From the NCBI GenBank assembly GCA_037962975.1, contig CM075673.1, forward strand, positions 156,942,667 to 157,006,666: DNA of 64,000 nucleotides, in the 5' to 3' direction. The position numbers were made by a program, and so were the translations under genes. This DNA is from Clitoria ternatea (taxonomy: Eukaryota; Streptophyta; Magnoliopsida; Fabales; Fabaceae). Shown piece after piece: positions 22,036 to 34,504 of this stretch. The first letter of the stretch is position 1. Every line of letters begins with the position of its first letter. The notes beneath the pieces were generated by a model. That model had not been told where the DNA came from, made no database searches, and saw only the letters and a program-made list of their open reading frames with translations.

Positions 22036-22995
22036 GTGCCCGTCCTAGGCATTGGAAGAAATTTAGAAGTGCCTGTCCTAGGCGGCGAAAGAAACTTAAA
22101 AGTGCCCGTCCTAGGCAGTGGGAGGAATTGAAGGTGCCTATCTTAGGCGACGAAAGAAACTTAGAAATGCCCATCCTAGGCGATGAAAGAAAACTGAAGG
22201 TGCCCATCCTAGACGATGAAAGAAAATTGAAGGTGCCCATCCTAGGCGATGAAAGAAAATTGAAATTGCCCATCCTAGGCAATGAAAGGAAATTGAAAGT
22301 GCCTATCCTAGGCGACGGAAGAAAATTACGGGTGCCCATCCTAGGTGACGAAAGGAAATTGAAAGTGCCCATCCTAGGCAATAAAAGGAAATTGAAAGTG
22401 CCCATCCTAGGCAATGAAAGGAAATTGAAAATGCCCATCCTAGGCAATGAAAGGAAATTGAAAGTGCCCATCCTAGGCAATGAAAGGAAATTTAAAAAGT
22501 GCCTATCCTAGGCAATAAAAGAAAGTTGAAGGTGCCCATCCTAGGCGACGAAAGAAAATTGAAAGTGCCCATCCTAGGCAATGAAGGGAAATTAAAAGTG
22601 CCCATCCTATGCAATGAAAAAACTTAAAAGTGCCCATCCTAGGCAATGAAAGGAAATTTAAAAAGTGCCCATCCTAGGCGACGGAAGAAAATTGCAGGTG
22701 CCCATCTTAGGCGACAAAAGGAAATTGAAAGTGCCCATCCTATGCAATGAAAGGAAATTGAAAGTGCCCATCCTAGGCGATGGAAGAAAATTGAAGGTGC
22801 CCATCCTAGGCAATGAAAGGAAATTGAAAGTGCCCATCCTAGGCAATGAAAGGAAATTTAAAAAGTGCCCATCCTAGGCGATGAAAGGAAATTGAAAGTG
22901 CCCATCCTAGGCAATGAAAGGAAATTGAAAGTGCCCATCCTAGGCAATGGAAGAAAATTGAAGGTGCCCATCCTAGGCGATGAATTGAAAGTGCC
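22036..22995. repeat. 33-bp minisatellite in the Ogre-like 3' UTR, about 29 copies
   Basis: Unit GTGCCCATCCTAGGCAATGA plus about 13 bp of AAAGGAAATTGAAA-like sequence. The core holds TGCC...CCTAGGCA, a small dyad. A longer variant ending GGAAATTTAAAAA recurs near 22487, 22650 and 22855. Because 33 is a multiple of three, the array stays open in several frames on both strands as an 11-residue repeat (KVPILGNERKL). This is very probably not a protein. Confidence 0.9.
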
Positions 22996-23854
22996 AATTT
23001 GGCACTTGAGGAAGAGTCCTTAAGAGGTGTAAGCTTTGGTGAATAAGGAGGAGTCTTATGGAGTGCCAACTTTGGCGATCATGATCCTACTGGGGAAAAT
23101 AACTTGGTTGAGTTATTGAGACCCGACATGACTGTTTGTTGCAATAACCTGTAGAGGAGAGTTAGTAGTACAGAGCAAAACAAATAAGAATCTGAGACTT
23201 CCCACAGAACCATGATCTCTACAAAAATAAGGCGACTCATGACTGAACAGGACAAATGAGGAAATTCTAACTTCAAAGAGTGTGTCTAGGCTCATTCTTC
23301 ATAATGATTGCCCAAGGTGAGATCGAGCAATAGGAGCATCTTGCACCCCACAACTTTAAATAAAGGAAAACACATGTCTTATCGTATTCACGAAATTCAC
23401 AGTATAAACACGTATCGAAAAAAGGGTGAAATTTATTCATGAGTTGAGTAGGTACAGGGAAGGGGAAGTAGGGAAAACAAAAGAAGTCCAATACACATGT
23501 TGATAATAGATGGAAAAGGGAAAGCTTGCTGATCTTTCGGTAAACCTCTGAGGATAACACGCATCTTAAACCCCATATCATGGCTCCAAGCTCACCCCTC
23601 GACTCCGCTTCTGAGAAAGCGATTTAGTCATGACCCATGTGCCCCGGTTCAGAGTCACACCTTTTTGCATGGGAAGTCTTAATCACACGGTCAAGATTTC
23701 GACCCTAATTTTGCCTGAGCCGCCTTTTCAGGTTTTCGACACACCGGGTCGCTCTAACTTTTGCCTAGGCCGCCTTTTCAGGTTTTCAGCCTAGCGAGCA
23801 TCTTTTATTCTTATTCTTCTTTTCTTGTTTTCTTTTTATTCTGATATTCTTTTT
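22996..23854 (-). other. Ogre-like 3' UTR proximal to pol
   Basis: About 860 bp with no recognisable gene. A duplicated segment TTTTGCCTAGGCCGCC / TTTTGCCTGAGCCGCC followed by TTTTCAGG occurs near 23710 and 23760. Confidence 0.4.
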
Positions 23855-25040
23855 CTAGGAGAAGTATTTCTTGACCGCATCCGTAATTATGGGCATTGGT
23901 AAGTCCTTACCATCCATGGTCGCGAGTATCAAGGTCCCCCCAGAAAAGGCTCTCTTTACAACATATGATCCTTCATAGTTAGGTGTCCATTTGCCTCGAT
24001 TGTCTTTCTAGATTGGCAAACTTTTCTTGAGGACCAGGTCTCTTTCTTGGAATTGTCGAGGTCGTACTCTCTTTTCAAATGCTTGTTTCATACGCCTTTG
24101 GTACAACTGACCGTGGCAGAGGGCATTCAGTCTCTTCCCATCTATTAGGTTCAGTTGGTCATATCGAGCTTGGACCCATTCAGCTTCTTCTAGTTTCACC
24201 TCCATTATTACCCTAAGGGATAGAATCTCTACCTCAAAAGGTACAACTGCTTCCATACTGTATACTAGAGAAAATAGAGTTTCCCCTGTCGAAGTCCTGA
24301 CTGAGGTACGATACCCGTGTAAAGCAAAAGGAAGTATCTCACTCCAGTCTCTGTATATCATAACCATCTTCTGTATGATTTTCTTAATGTTCTTGTTGGC
24401 TGCCTCAACCACACCGTTCATCTTCGGTCGATAAGGAGAGGAATTATGATGATAAATCTTAAAGCTTTCACACAACTCTTTCATCATCTTATTGTTCAAA
24501 TTCGTGCGATTGTCAGTGATAATCTGATTTGGTAAGCCATACCGACATATCAATTCATGCTTGACAAATTTGACCACAACATTCTTCGTTACATTGGCGT
24601 ATGAAGCCGCTTCCACCCATTTGGTGAAATAATCAATGGCAACTAAGATGAAACGATGTTCGTTTGAAGCTTTTGGTTCAATGGGCCCAATAACATCCAT
24701 GCCGCATATTGAGAAAGGCCATGGTGCTGATAAGACATTCAGGGATGATGGGGGTGCATGAAGATGGTCAGCGTATATCTGACATTTATGACACTTTCGA
24801 ACATAAGTGAAACAATCGACTTCCATGGTTATCCAATAGTATCCGGCCCTCAAGATCTTTTTTGCCATGGCAATGCCCATTGGTATGAGTTCCAAAAGAT
24901 CCTTCATGAATATCTGCCATGATCTTGTATGCTTCAACAGTATCGATACAATGAAGAAGGACAAAGTCCTGATTTCTCTTGTAAAGAACATCACCATTCA
25001 TGAAGAAACCCATTGCTATACTTCTTAGGGTTCTTTTGTC
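23855..25040 (-). pseudogene. Ogre-like integrase
   Basis: Minus strand, ending at a TAG at 23855-23857. The first histidines of the zinc motif (HEGSFGTH, near 24920) lie in a different frame from the rest, so there is a frameshift near 24880-24910. CHKCQ and the catalytic set follow: GMDVIGP, ITDNRTN and the Glu of GVVEAANKN. The second block normally reads DNGTN; here Gly is Arg, a G-to-A change. A TAG at 24008-24010 interrupts the C-terminal part where glutamine is usual. Similar to integrases of Tat-group elements. Confidence 0.85.
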
Positions 25041-25073
25041 ATTTTCTGTGGTGCCCTTAGGGTATTCTTGACT

Positions 25074-25697
25074 CTAGATATATCTTTTGATATCATAGTA
25101 CCATGGTTTTCTATCCGACTCTCCTTCTATCACTAAGCAGTAAGCGGGCCGATTGTGTCTTTCTACCTCAATCAGAGGCATATCATGGTCATTGCTTAAT
25201 TCAAACATCGATGCAAAGGAAGCCAAAGTGTCGGCCATTTGGTTGTTATCCTGGGAGACGTGGTGAAAAGAGATATCATCAAATTCCTTGATCAGCTCTT
25301 TAATATTAGCTTGATAAGGAATTAACTTACTGTCCCTAGTTTCCCATTCTCCTTTTAGTTGGTGAATAACCAAGGCGAAATCCCCGTAGACTTCTAACTT
25401 CTTCACTTTTGCATTTAATGCGGCTCGGATCCCTAGAGAGCATGCCTCATATTTGGCGATGTTATTAGTTTAGTCAAAACAAAGTCTGGCACATACAGGG
25501 ATGAATTCTTTGTCTGGCGAAATTAGGATGGCCCTAATCCCATGCCCTAGTGCATTAGAAGCTCCATCAAATCTCAGCATCCATTTGTCTTTTTGGGTGT
25601 CTTCTTCATTAGACAGTGTCAAGATATCCTCATCCGGGAAGTCAAGGTGCATGGGCTGGTAGTCATTTATGGGTTGACGGGCTAAGTAGTCCGCCAA
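25074..25697 (-). pseudogene. Second RNase H domain (aRNH-like) of the Ogre-like element
   Basis: Begins MADYLARQP (25697), the segment that follows RNase H in Tat elements, then RFDGASN, a broken stop near 25467, KYEAC, VYGDFALV and NNQMADTLA. The acidic residues expected for an RNase H fold (D, E, D, D) are all visible. A second, archaeal-type RNase H after the first is an established mark of the Tat clade. Confidence 0.8.
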
Positions 25698-25756
25698 AGA
25701 GCTTCCTTTTATGGCCTTTTGAGTGACATAGATTATGTCGTCTCAGTTAATAGGAC

Positions 25757-27252
25757 CTACCATCGAGTGATTCTTCCGGTTAAGGCGGGTTTTTCAAAGA
25801 TATACTTGACAGGGTCCATCTTGGAAATCAGCCAAGTAGTGTGACCTAGCATATATTGCCTTAGACGTCGGGCTGCCCACGCTAATGCGCAACAAGTTCT
25901 TTCCAGAGCCGAATACCTCATCTTGCAATCTGTGAACTTCTTGCTCAGGTAGTAAATAGCATGTTCTCTCTTTCCAGTCACATCATGCTGCCCCAATACA
26001 CAACCCATAGATTCATCCAACACTGTTAGATACAAGATAAATGGCCTTCTAGGAGTCGGCGGTACCAAGATCGGTTGCTTTCGCAAGTACTTTTTTATCT
26101 TCTCGAAAGCAATTTGGCAATCTTCATTCCATTGTGTCGGTTGGTTTTTACGGAGTAACTTAAAGATCGGTTCGCAAGTTGCCGTCAGTTGTGAGATAAA
26201 CCGAGCAATGTAGTTCAACCTTCCCAAGAAACCCCTAACTTCTTTTTCTGTACAAGGAGGTGGCATTTCGAGAATCGCCTTGACCTTGTCAGGATCAACT
26301 TCTATCCCTCTCTTGCTTATAATGAACCCTAACAGCTTTCCCGATCTTGCGCCAAAGGTGCACTTGGCAGGGTTTAACCTGAGCTTAAACTTCCTTAATC
26401 TTTCAAAGAGCTTTCTCAAATCAACAATATGCTCTTCATCAGTTCTAGATTTGGCGATGATATCATCCATATAAACCTCTATTTCCTTGTGCATCATGTC
26501 ATGAAAGAGGGTCACCATTGCCCTTTGGTAAGTTTCCTCAGCGTTTTTCAAACTGAAGGACATCACTTTGTAACAAAAGGTGCCCCAAAAGGTGACAAAT
26601 GTGGTCTTCTCCATGTCTTTAGGCGCCATCTTAATCTAGTTATACCTAGAGAAACCATCCATAAATGAGAAGATGGTATGTTGGGCTGTGTTATCAACCA
26701 GAACATCAATCTGTGGCAGAGGAAAATCGTCTTTAGGACTAGCCCTATTCAGGTCCCGATAGTCTACACACATTCATACCTTTCCATCTTTCTTTAGGAC
26801 AGGGACGATATTGGCTACCCATTGAGGGTATTTTGCCACTGCTAAAAATTTTGGGCTTCATTCGGCGTAATTTTTGCTTTATCAGGGGACAATCTGGCTT
26901 CAGTGGTAATTTATGCTCAACAATGCTAGCATCAAGGCTGGGCATGTGTTGGTAAGACCAAGCGAAGCTGTCACGGAACTCTATTAACAACTTAATCAAT
27001 TCCTACCTCCGTTCCTTACTCAAGGAGGTACCAATCTTGACTTCCTTCTTATCCTCCTCGTTCCCCAAATTAACAATCTCAACTATCTCCAAATAAGGTT
27101 GAATTTCTCTCTCTTCTTGTCCCAATAGCCTTGTTAACTCAGTCGACGGATCACAAACTTCCTCATATTCCTCGTCAGCATAGTCAACCGGGTGGTCAAA
27201 GTCATGAAATGGGATTGCAAGCTCATTATTCTCAAGAGGATCATTTTTGGAT
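25757..27252 (-). pseudogene. Ogre-like reverse transcriptase and first RNase H
   Basis: The exon starts after the intron near 27252 with an acidic lead-in, then the AWSYQHMP segment and LPLKPDCP, typical just before RT in this group. Frameshifts lie near 26840 and 26750. A TAG at 26636-26638 sits where family members have glutamine. The catalytic YMDD box is intact at about 26473-26462. The usual MPFGLKNA block reads MSFSLKNA, from two further transitions. RNase H follows (FILYLTVLDESMGCVLGQ, near 26010-25970). Dead by several breaks. Confidence 0.87.
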
Positions 27253-27475
27253 CTGTGTTTATTCAGGTTATTATGGTGAATAATAAAAAATGGCTAAGTA
27301 AAGGATAAGGGAATCAATGCAAAGATAGGGAAAACAAGAAGGATTGGAATTTAATATGTATTTATTGAAAAACTGAAAATGATAAAACATGTGTTTGCCC
27401 TTATTACAGAAAAAATACCCCAAAGCCTTAGGCATAGCAATAAGGTCAACAAGTCATTAAAGTTTTACCAATTAC
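27253..27475 (-). other. Probable intron before RT
   Basis: Minus strand GTAATT at 27475 and CACAG ending at 27253, 223 bp, T-rich with stops in all frames. It lies between the G-patch exon and the RT exon, where a spliced intron is known in Ogre elements. The exact splice sites are my choice. Confidence 0.45.
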
Positions 27476-27948
27476 TTTGATAGAAAATTTAAAGTCGTGG
27501 GTAGCTCGATTGCTTCCAAATTACAAAGATCTTTGCCTGGTGAGCAGGGGATCACGAAGCTTCCATCTTTACAGGGATAATCTTCAATAACAGCTACTTG
27601 ATCGGGGGATGTCAGACCCGCGCTTCGGAAGCTCTGGTAAAGGTTACATAGGTGGACTCTAGCACTGCGGGGTTTGTGATTCTCTAAGCGAGCAATCCTT
27701 CTCTCTTTCTTTTCCTCCGCTACCCTTCTTTTGTCGGCTGCTAAAGGTTGGTATCCAGAGCCATACCTGTCTTTATTTTCTGGAACATGCAGCGGTTCCA
27801 GTCTCCCTTTCAAACCACACCCCAAGCCTTTCCCAAGTTGATACCCTCCTTGTAACATCATTTTGGCCATCATTATGGATGCATTTGGAATATGGGCCTT
27901 CCCTTCTATATTTCCTTCCCCGACATACATGGCATTCGCAATCTCCAA
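27472..27948 (-). pseudogene. G-patch region between protease and RT
   Basis: MLQGGYQLGKGLGCGLKG (near 27865-27810) has the glycine pattern of a G-patch, followed by PENKDRYGSGYQP and a charged helix (AEEKKERRIARLE). This module is found between protease and RT in Tat/Ogre elements. G-patches usually contact RNA or RNA helicases; its role here is unknown. Confidence 0.65.
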
Positions 27949-28054
27949 AGCTTGAAAAGAGGTCTCAAGTGCCTCCTCCGCAGCTTCGATGTAGGGGGTA
28001 GACAGGGGTTTGCTGACCAGAAAATCTTCTTCACCAGAAACGATAATAAGCCTA

Positions 28055-28477
28055 TTATCGATAATAAATTTTAATTTTTGGTGAAAGTAGAGGGAACCAC
28101 TCCAGCTGAATGGACCAGGGCCGACCCAACAAGTAGCTATAGGCAGGCATAATATCCATCACTTGGAAGAGAACCTGGAAAGTGTATGGCCCTACTTGAA
28201 TTGGAAGTTTGATTTCACCTATCACCTTTTTTCTAGTGCCGTCGAATGCTCTTACTACCATAGAACTTGGTTTCATATAGGTTCCATCAAAAGGGAGCTT
28301 GGACAATGTATATTTTTGCATGACATTCAGAGATGACCTATTGTCAACCAGTACCTTCGCCAGTATATGATCTCGACACTTAATTGAGATGTGAAGGGCT
28401 TTATTGTGTCCCATTCCTTCCGCAGGTATCTCGTCATCAGTAAATGTTAAGTAATATTCGGTGGCAATGTTTCCCAT
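28055..28477 (-). pseudogene. Ogre-like aspartic protease
   Basis: Retropepsin-like fold with VLVDNRSSLNV at about 28350-28320; the third residue of the active-site triad is normally Gly and is Arg here, a G-to-A change expected to abolish activity. The second block AYSYLLGRPW follows. It is in a different frame from gag upstream and G-patch downstream, so at least two frameshifts separate them. Confidence 0.8.
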
Positions 28478-28620
28478 TATCCCTTAAAACTTGTTGATGG
28501 AAATATCGTGATTTACATGAGCCTCATTAAGTATCTTCATCAAAATTCTTCGGTGAGGCTTAGAATTCAACAAAAGTGATAAAAGGGAAATCTTTGTGGG
28601 GGTATTGTTTAGCTGGTCTA

Positions 28621-31280
28621 TCACTTGGTATTACTCTGGTGAACAAAACTCAAAAATTCCTGAGCTTCCTCATCAGTCACCCCTCTTTTGCTTTCTCTAT
28701 CAGCGTCCCCTTTGACCAACTTGTCCTTCCCACTGCTACCAGGTCCACTCACTGGACTTGGTTCCTTCCTTAATTCTGGTGCGGAGTAAACCCGACCATT
28801 TTGGGTCAATCATCCTATCCCTGATATGTTCGCCAAAGGTGAGTCATCTATTTTTAAGCTTTTAGCTATTACTTCCACGTTATATTTCCAAGGGACAACT
28901 CGAGAATCTTCAAATACAAATGGAGCGGGTGTCTGAATTGTGACAGGCCGCCGTATGGGAGCTGTAGTTGTTGGGAAGTTCTTGGTGTAGTAAATCACCA
29001 GTGGCTTAGGAACTGACATCTCTGATTGCGCATGAACCATGTTTACACCACTATCACAACGCCTGTAGACTTGGAAGACATGACTATCCATGAGTTTCTG
29101 GAGCACCTTACAAAAACTTTTACGGCTAGCAGTTTGCTCATCATTATTTTCACAGTCCCATGGTTCTTTTATTAAACCTTTTCCGAATAACTGAGCATGA
29201 ATTTCATTCAATGGTATCTTAATGTCAGAGACATCAGTCACACGCACTTTATCTTTTTCCACAACATTAATCTCAGAACCTTGGTGATTGGGTAACGGAT
29301 TTGTGGTCACATTTGGCATACCTTCCTTAAAATCTAACCAATTGGCTTTGATGAAATCTCGCACTCTATACTTTAAGGCCATGCAATTCTCTGTGGAGTG
29401 CCCGGGTGCCCCAGCATGATAATCACATCAGGCATTTGGATCATACCCCCTAGGGTAGGGAGGTTCCAATGGCTTAGCAGGACAAGGGACTGCAAGGGAG
29501 TATCGAATAAGGTGAGGTAGAAGTTTAGTGTATGTCATGGGGATTGGGTCAAATTGGACCTGTGTTCGTTCATTGTTTGGTCTTCTCTGGTTTTGGTTGG
29601 GATTAGTGGGTTGAGACCAATGTTGCAGAGGATTATACGATGTTGGCTGTGGGTTCGGTGCCCTAATGATGGGTGGACGGTAGTGGGATTATGGTGTAGT
29701 GGGATAAGGGATTTGGTTATGTGCGGTGGCTGCGATATGTGGGTACGGTGCGTGAGGAAAGTGATTGGCATGTTGAAAAGTGGCAGGGCTGAATGATCTA
29801 GACTGTGCTTTCTTTTGGTCATAAGAGACGGAGTTGGTTTCCCCATCTCTCTTTCTCCCTTCACCTGGTGCTGACCTTTTTGCAGGGAGTGCCCCAGACG
29901 GCCTTCAAGAAATCTTCCCCTTCCTTAGACCGCTCTCTATTCTCTCTCTAATAATAACAATATCAGAGAAATTGGATGAAACACTGCCAATCATCCTATC
30001 ATAGAAAGGTGATTGGAGTGTGTCGATAAACATGGCCACTACCTCTTTTTCCGAGGGTGGGGGGTCTACTTCTGCGGCCATCTCACGCCAGCGTTGCGCG
30101 TACTCCTTGAATGTCTCATTATCTTTTTTTGTCATGTTTTGGAGCTGAATTCTATCAGGGGCCATATCTAGGTTATACTTGTACTGCTTCACAAAGGCAT
30201 CCACCAGGTCCTTCCAACAGTGAATACGAGTCCGCTTCAAATGAGTGTACGAAGTGAGTGCAGCCCCAGCTAGGCTGTCCTGAAAGCAATGTATCAGCAG
30301 CTTGTTATTAGACGCATGGGACGCCATCTTTCGACAGTACATCGTAAAATGGTTTCAAGGGCAAGTCATCCCTCGGTACTTTTTGAAGTCAGGTACTTTA
30401 AACTTCGGCGGGATGATAACATCTGGAACTAAACAGAGTTCAGAAGCATCTATAAAGCCAAGCCCCTCCACACCTTCCATGATCCGTAATCGCTCTTCCA
30501 GGATCTCTATCTTCCCCTTTTACTGGGGAGCTGTGGCCGTGCCAAGACCAGTAACTGGGTTTGCTATTTGAGTCACACTCTGTGGGTTGGCAGTGTAAGA
30601 GTTCATGTATCCATATGGGTAACCATAATATGGGTAAAAAGGAAATATCGGATGAGCTTGGTTCATTAGGCTAGTGTTTAACGCAGGACCCTGTGGTTGA
30701 GTCGTCGCTTGGGTGACATGGATCGGCTGAGCTATTTGGGTGGCCTGATTCTGGGTGGTTTGAGGTCCTAAGGCTAGGTTAACCGGTGGAACAGTTGTTT
30801 GGGTAGGGTTTGGAACTTAGGGATTTGTCAATTATAGGGTATTGCCGTCTTGGGGGTTGGTCAATAGAGGGGGGAAGTATCCTGGAGGTAAACCATATTG
30901 TGGAAAAGGTACAGGGTTACCGTCTGGGCCAATGAAAGTGTGTGGTGGCGCATAACCATATGATAGGTCACGAGGTTTGGGGTGAGGGTCAGCAGTTTGA
31001 TTTGGGTTCCCAATATTAATGGTGAGGGGAACCGCCGTGGGGTTTACAGTTGGGCCTGCTGCTGGACCGAAACCTGGGGGAGGTAGGGTAGGTGTTTGCT
31101 CCTCGTTCCCTGCAGAAGAGTCCCCTTCAATGACCCTCTTTTACAGAAGCTTCGTTAATTCCGCTACTTGTTCCCTTAACTGATTATTCTTATTCTTGAG
31201 GTTCTCATTCATTTGTTCTATCTCAGCCATGAGCTTCTTCTGTAGTCGGGTTCTGTAAGGGTGTGTCCCCGTGCTGTCTA
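28621..31280 (-). pseudogene. Ogre-like gag
   Basis: Reading from 31280: a short coiled coil (NENLKNKNNQLREQVAEL), a long Pro/Gln-rich linker, then the capsid-like gag core at 30342-29905 (CFQDSLAGAALTSYTHL, FKEYAQRWREMAAEV). A zinc-type motif CDYHAGAPGHSTENC lies near 29430-29390, and a conserved tail follows. Much of it lies in one frame, broken by stops near 31140, 30520, 30350, 29905, 29690, 29430 and 28810. Several of these are single C-to-T changes from CAA or CGA. Confidence 0.75.
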
Positions 31281-31528
31281 AAGGAAATCATAGGGAAACG
31301 TTAGCAAAAAGAAAATAAATAAGAAAAAGTAGAAAAACGTCACACGGGGTACGATTCACAATTCGACACGTAACCTCTGACCGTTCCTCAGAACGTCACA
31401 TTCAAAAGTACAAGGTAAAGCAGTAAGATGAGAATTAACATGAGACATGAGACAATCGTGGAGACAAAAGAGTGCTTCATTATTTCATACTTCCATGGAA
31501 TACACTGTAAGAATTCGATTACAACATT

Positions 31529-33278
31529 TTAGTCATTCCTGGCTTGGGCAATCATAGCCTTCATTTTACAAATCCTTTCGTGACAATAATTCAAAAATGA
31601 TGAAATTTCTCTTGGAGTAGAGAGGGGATTGACCATCCCTTCAGCTTGTTTCAACAATAGCGAAAGATCCTCTAGAACTCTATTAGCCAGGTAAGCCAGA
31701 TTAGCGAAGCGTTCCATCCACGAACAAACGACTTCGTCCTGCCGAGCCAATTCAGTTTCTAAGACTTGTGTGGCCTCTTGACAACGCCGCTCTGTGTCCA
31801 TGGCACTCCGTTGCTCATCATTTATCTCCTATTCGTATGCCCCTATTATCCCGTCCAGTTGTTGCTCCAAGTTATGTACCTGGGATTGTAACAACTCCTT
31901 CTCCCTCAAAGCTTTTCTTTCATTTTCCTTGGACTGTGTCAGGATATCTTTGAGAAACTAATTTTCAGCCATGATGACGTCACTTTACCCTATAATCTTC
32001 CTCAATCTTCCGCTTTTTCTACACCTCTTCCATGGTCTGCTTATTTTCTAGATTCTCCTTCCTTAGGAAGGTGCATTCTTGCTGATATTTTAGCAAGTCT
32101 TCTTCCAGCCTTTGATTCTTGGCTGTTAATTCCTCTATTTGAGCCTTTAAAATCTGTGTGGCCTTGTCCTCTATGATAAACGAAGGAGCAGGAATGCTTG
32201 CAGACTGGTATAAGGGACCTCTGAAGGGCAATTTTACAATTGAAACTCTGTTCAGGACCCATTCATGGTATTCCACTCCCACGGCGTGGCTTCGAGCCCC
32301 TAATTCTTTTCCCATCTTATGGATCTTCTTCCATGCATTGGCTATGTCCTGGAAAGTAGCCATATAGTTCCCTTTTGCATAGTATAAAATGAGAGGAGCG
32401 AGCAATCCTTCATCTGGTCGCCCGAGCAAAGGATAAGCCAACTGACGCTTTGCTATAACAGGATTGTAGTTGATGCATCCATGTGTGCCAATGAGAGGAA
32501 CATTTGGATATCCTTGACAGCTGTATATGATCAACTTGACCCCCAGCCATTGAGGATACCATCTGACTTTCTCAGCTGTGAGCCCTATAAGGTGATTGGC
32601 CCACTCGCGCCCATTCTTTAGAGCCAACTGACACAGTTTTAAATCAGAAACAGGACATTCGGCCTTGCAAACCTGATGGAAGAAATGAGACACCAGCCAT
32701 ACATACAGGACAGGTAAACAACAAACGATTCTTTTTCCACCTTGCGTATGGCAAAAATCCATGGTGCAGTACACATTGGCCAACACAACCGTGATAGGGT
32801 TCTCAAGCCTGTGTTTGCGAGCCAGGAAGACAGCGATGGCATCATAATCCACGTAATTGTCTAGATTAGGGAACAAGATAACCCTATAGATAGTAAAGGA
32901 CAAGGTGTCAATAAAGGTCTCCCAATCCTCTTTATCTGCCAGAGTCTGCATATGTTTCTCAAGGAACCCCCGTGTGAACCCAGGAATTTGATTTCTATTC
33001 ATCTACGCTTTCCTCAAGGCCTCAGGATGAATTCTCAAAATACGGGGGACTGCAGCGATGGTGGCATGATGATCAAGATGACGGTATGGAAGTTGCCCAT
33101 CCAAAGGCATCCCCAGTATTTGTTCAAATTCTTCTATGGATGGGGCTAACTGAAAGTCCCTGAATGTAAAACATCTGAGGTGTGGGTCGTAGAACTGAGC
33201 CAACGCGGTGATCGCCTTAACTTGTACCTCGACTTCCAATAACTTCAAAATCCTTTCATATATTCTAGCGAAAGCCAT
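31529..33278 (-). pseudogene. Ogre-like ORF1 (DUF7745-like, coiled-coil tail)
   Basis: Starts at ATG 33278. LRCFTFRDFQLAPSIEEFEQ and the later LARKHRLENP and LYVWLVSHFF blocks resemble the ORF1 protein found upstream of gag in Ogre elements, related to plant mobile-type domains. A TAG at 33003-33005 interrupts it where CAG is likely. After 32150 the protein becomes coiled coil (AQIEELTAKNQRLEEDL). The frame breaks between 32019 and 31801. The last part, 31801-31529, is the helical C-terminus (WMERFANLAYLANRVLEDL). Function unknown. Confidence 0.7.
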
Positions 33279-34484
33279 CCTTTAAGTCAGATTTAACTTC
33301 TTACCCAGCGTCTGTAAACTTGTTGTATCGACATTCTTTGCCTTAACATGCAGTAGCTTCCTCAACTCTGTCACTTCTGTACCGTGATTATCATGTCCCA
33401 TGTTAATTTCTTTACTCGCTCAGAGGTGTACGTCAAACCCTAAATAGCTTCCTGCGAATATCAAGAAAGGGAAAAGGAATCAGTCATGTTTAGAAACCGG
33501 CGCTCCCCCTATTAATTTAACGTAAAGCAACTTTACTTGGGGGAAGCAGCGATTACCAGAACTCGTACGGGTTTAAGTCTAGAGGACCACAAGTTCTTAA
33601 TCGTCATTAATGCCCCAGTCGGAGAGAAGTAAAAATTATCTTTTCTTTTCTTTTCTTTCTTTATTTTTTTATGACGACTGAGGGAACTTATGACTCAAGA
33701 CTTAGAAGTACACGATGAAGAGGGAACTATCTACCTGTCAAAAGATTACCATTTTTTTTAAGAAAAGTGAGCTATTATTTTTGAAGCGAGGTAAATGGTT
33801 TATCCATTTGGATTAACAGGGAATTGAAAATGACGTAAGGTAATGTAAAGTCTGCCCTTCCGTGGCCTAGGTCGGGATTTTCTAAAAGTCTTTTCTAGGC
33901 CCTATAGCTCATCTAAAAGTGACTCCTCATATTGGGTGGCTTATTCTAGACTTCTAAAAGGTCACTGGAGTGAAGATCCTACTCATGACAGGGACGCAAC
34001 AGTAGGACGTCCACTAGGTGCGTATATCATGAAAGGTCGAACTCCAGTTGAGGTTCTTACGAACACCGGATGGGAAGTACATCCCATACGATTCCCTTAC
34101 CAACCCCTCCTAACTTAAGCTTCATTTGGGGCCCGGGTATAGGGCGCCACTCATCAGTGTGTACAAAAATGGGAGTGTAGTGTGTGAAAAGGCATTCAAT
34201 ACCTTTTACCTTACCCCATTCTGCACAAAGAACAAATACAGAGCAAATATACAAGGTCGTCTACCCTAGGGTTCAATAATTGTAGAAAAGTACCATAGTC
34301 CTCTACCCTAAGGTTCCACAATCATGTAAATATTGACAATAAAACAAATAATAAGACACGATTGAAAAAATAAACATTTACAACAATTAACAAGAAACAA
34401 AAACAAGTAAGAAATCAAAGTAAACAAAGGCTATATATAAAAAAACATGCGCTTCCAATCAAACTGGCCTGACTCTCTTAAGTA
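33279..34484 (-). other. Leader of the Ogre-like element
   Basis: About 1.2 kb between PBS and ORF1. No gene recognised. A TTTTC-rich slippage tract lies at about 33630-33670. Confidence 0.5.
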
Positions 34485-34502
34485 TCCCCGGTGGAGTCGC
34501 CA
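34485..34502 (-). promoter_or_regulatory. Primer-binding site of the Ogre-like element
   Basis: On the minus strand TGGCGACTCCACCGGGGA, matching the tRNA-Arg type used by Ogre elements. Two bases separate it from the LTR end (CA at 34505-34506 on the minus strand). Confidence 0.8.
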
Positions 34503-34504
34503 TC

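Noticed and set aside
22128..22877. ORFs of an 11-residue repeat (KVPILGNERKL) on both strands
   Set aside because: The 33-bp unit is a multiple of three, so several frames stay open; it lies in the Ogre-like 3' UTR and has no start context or domain.
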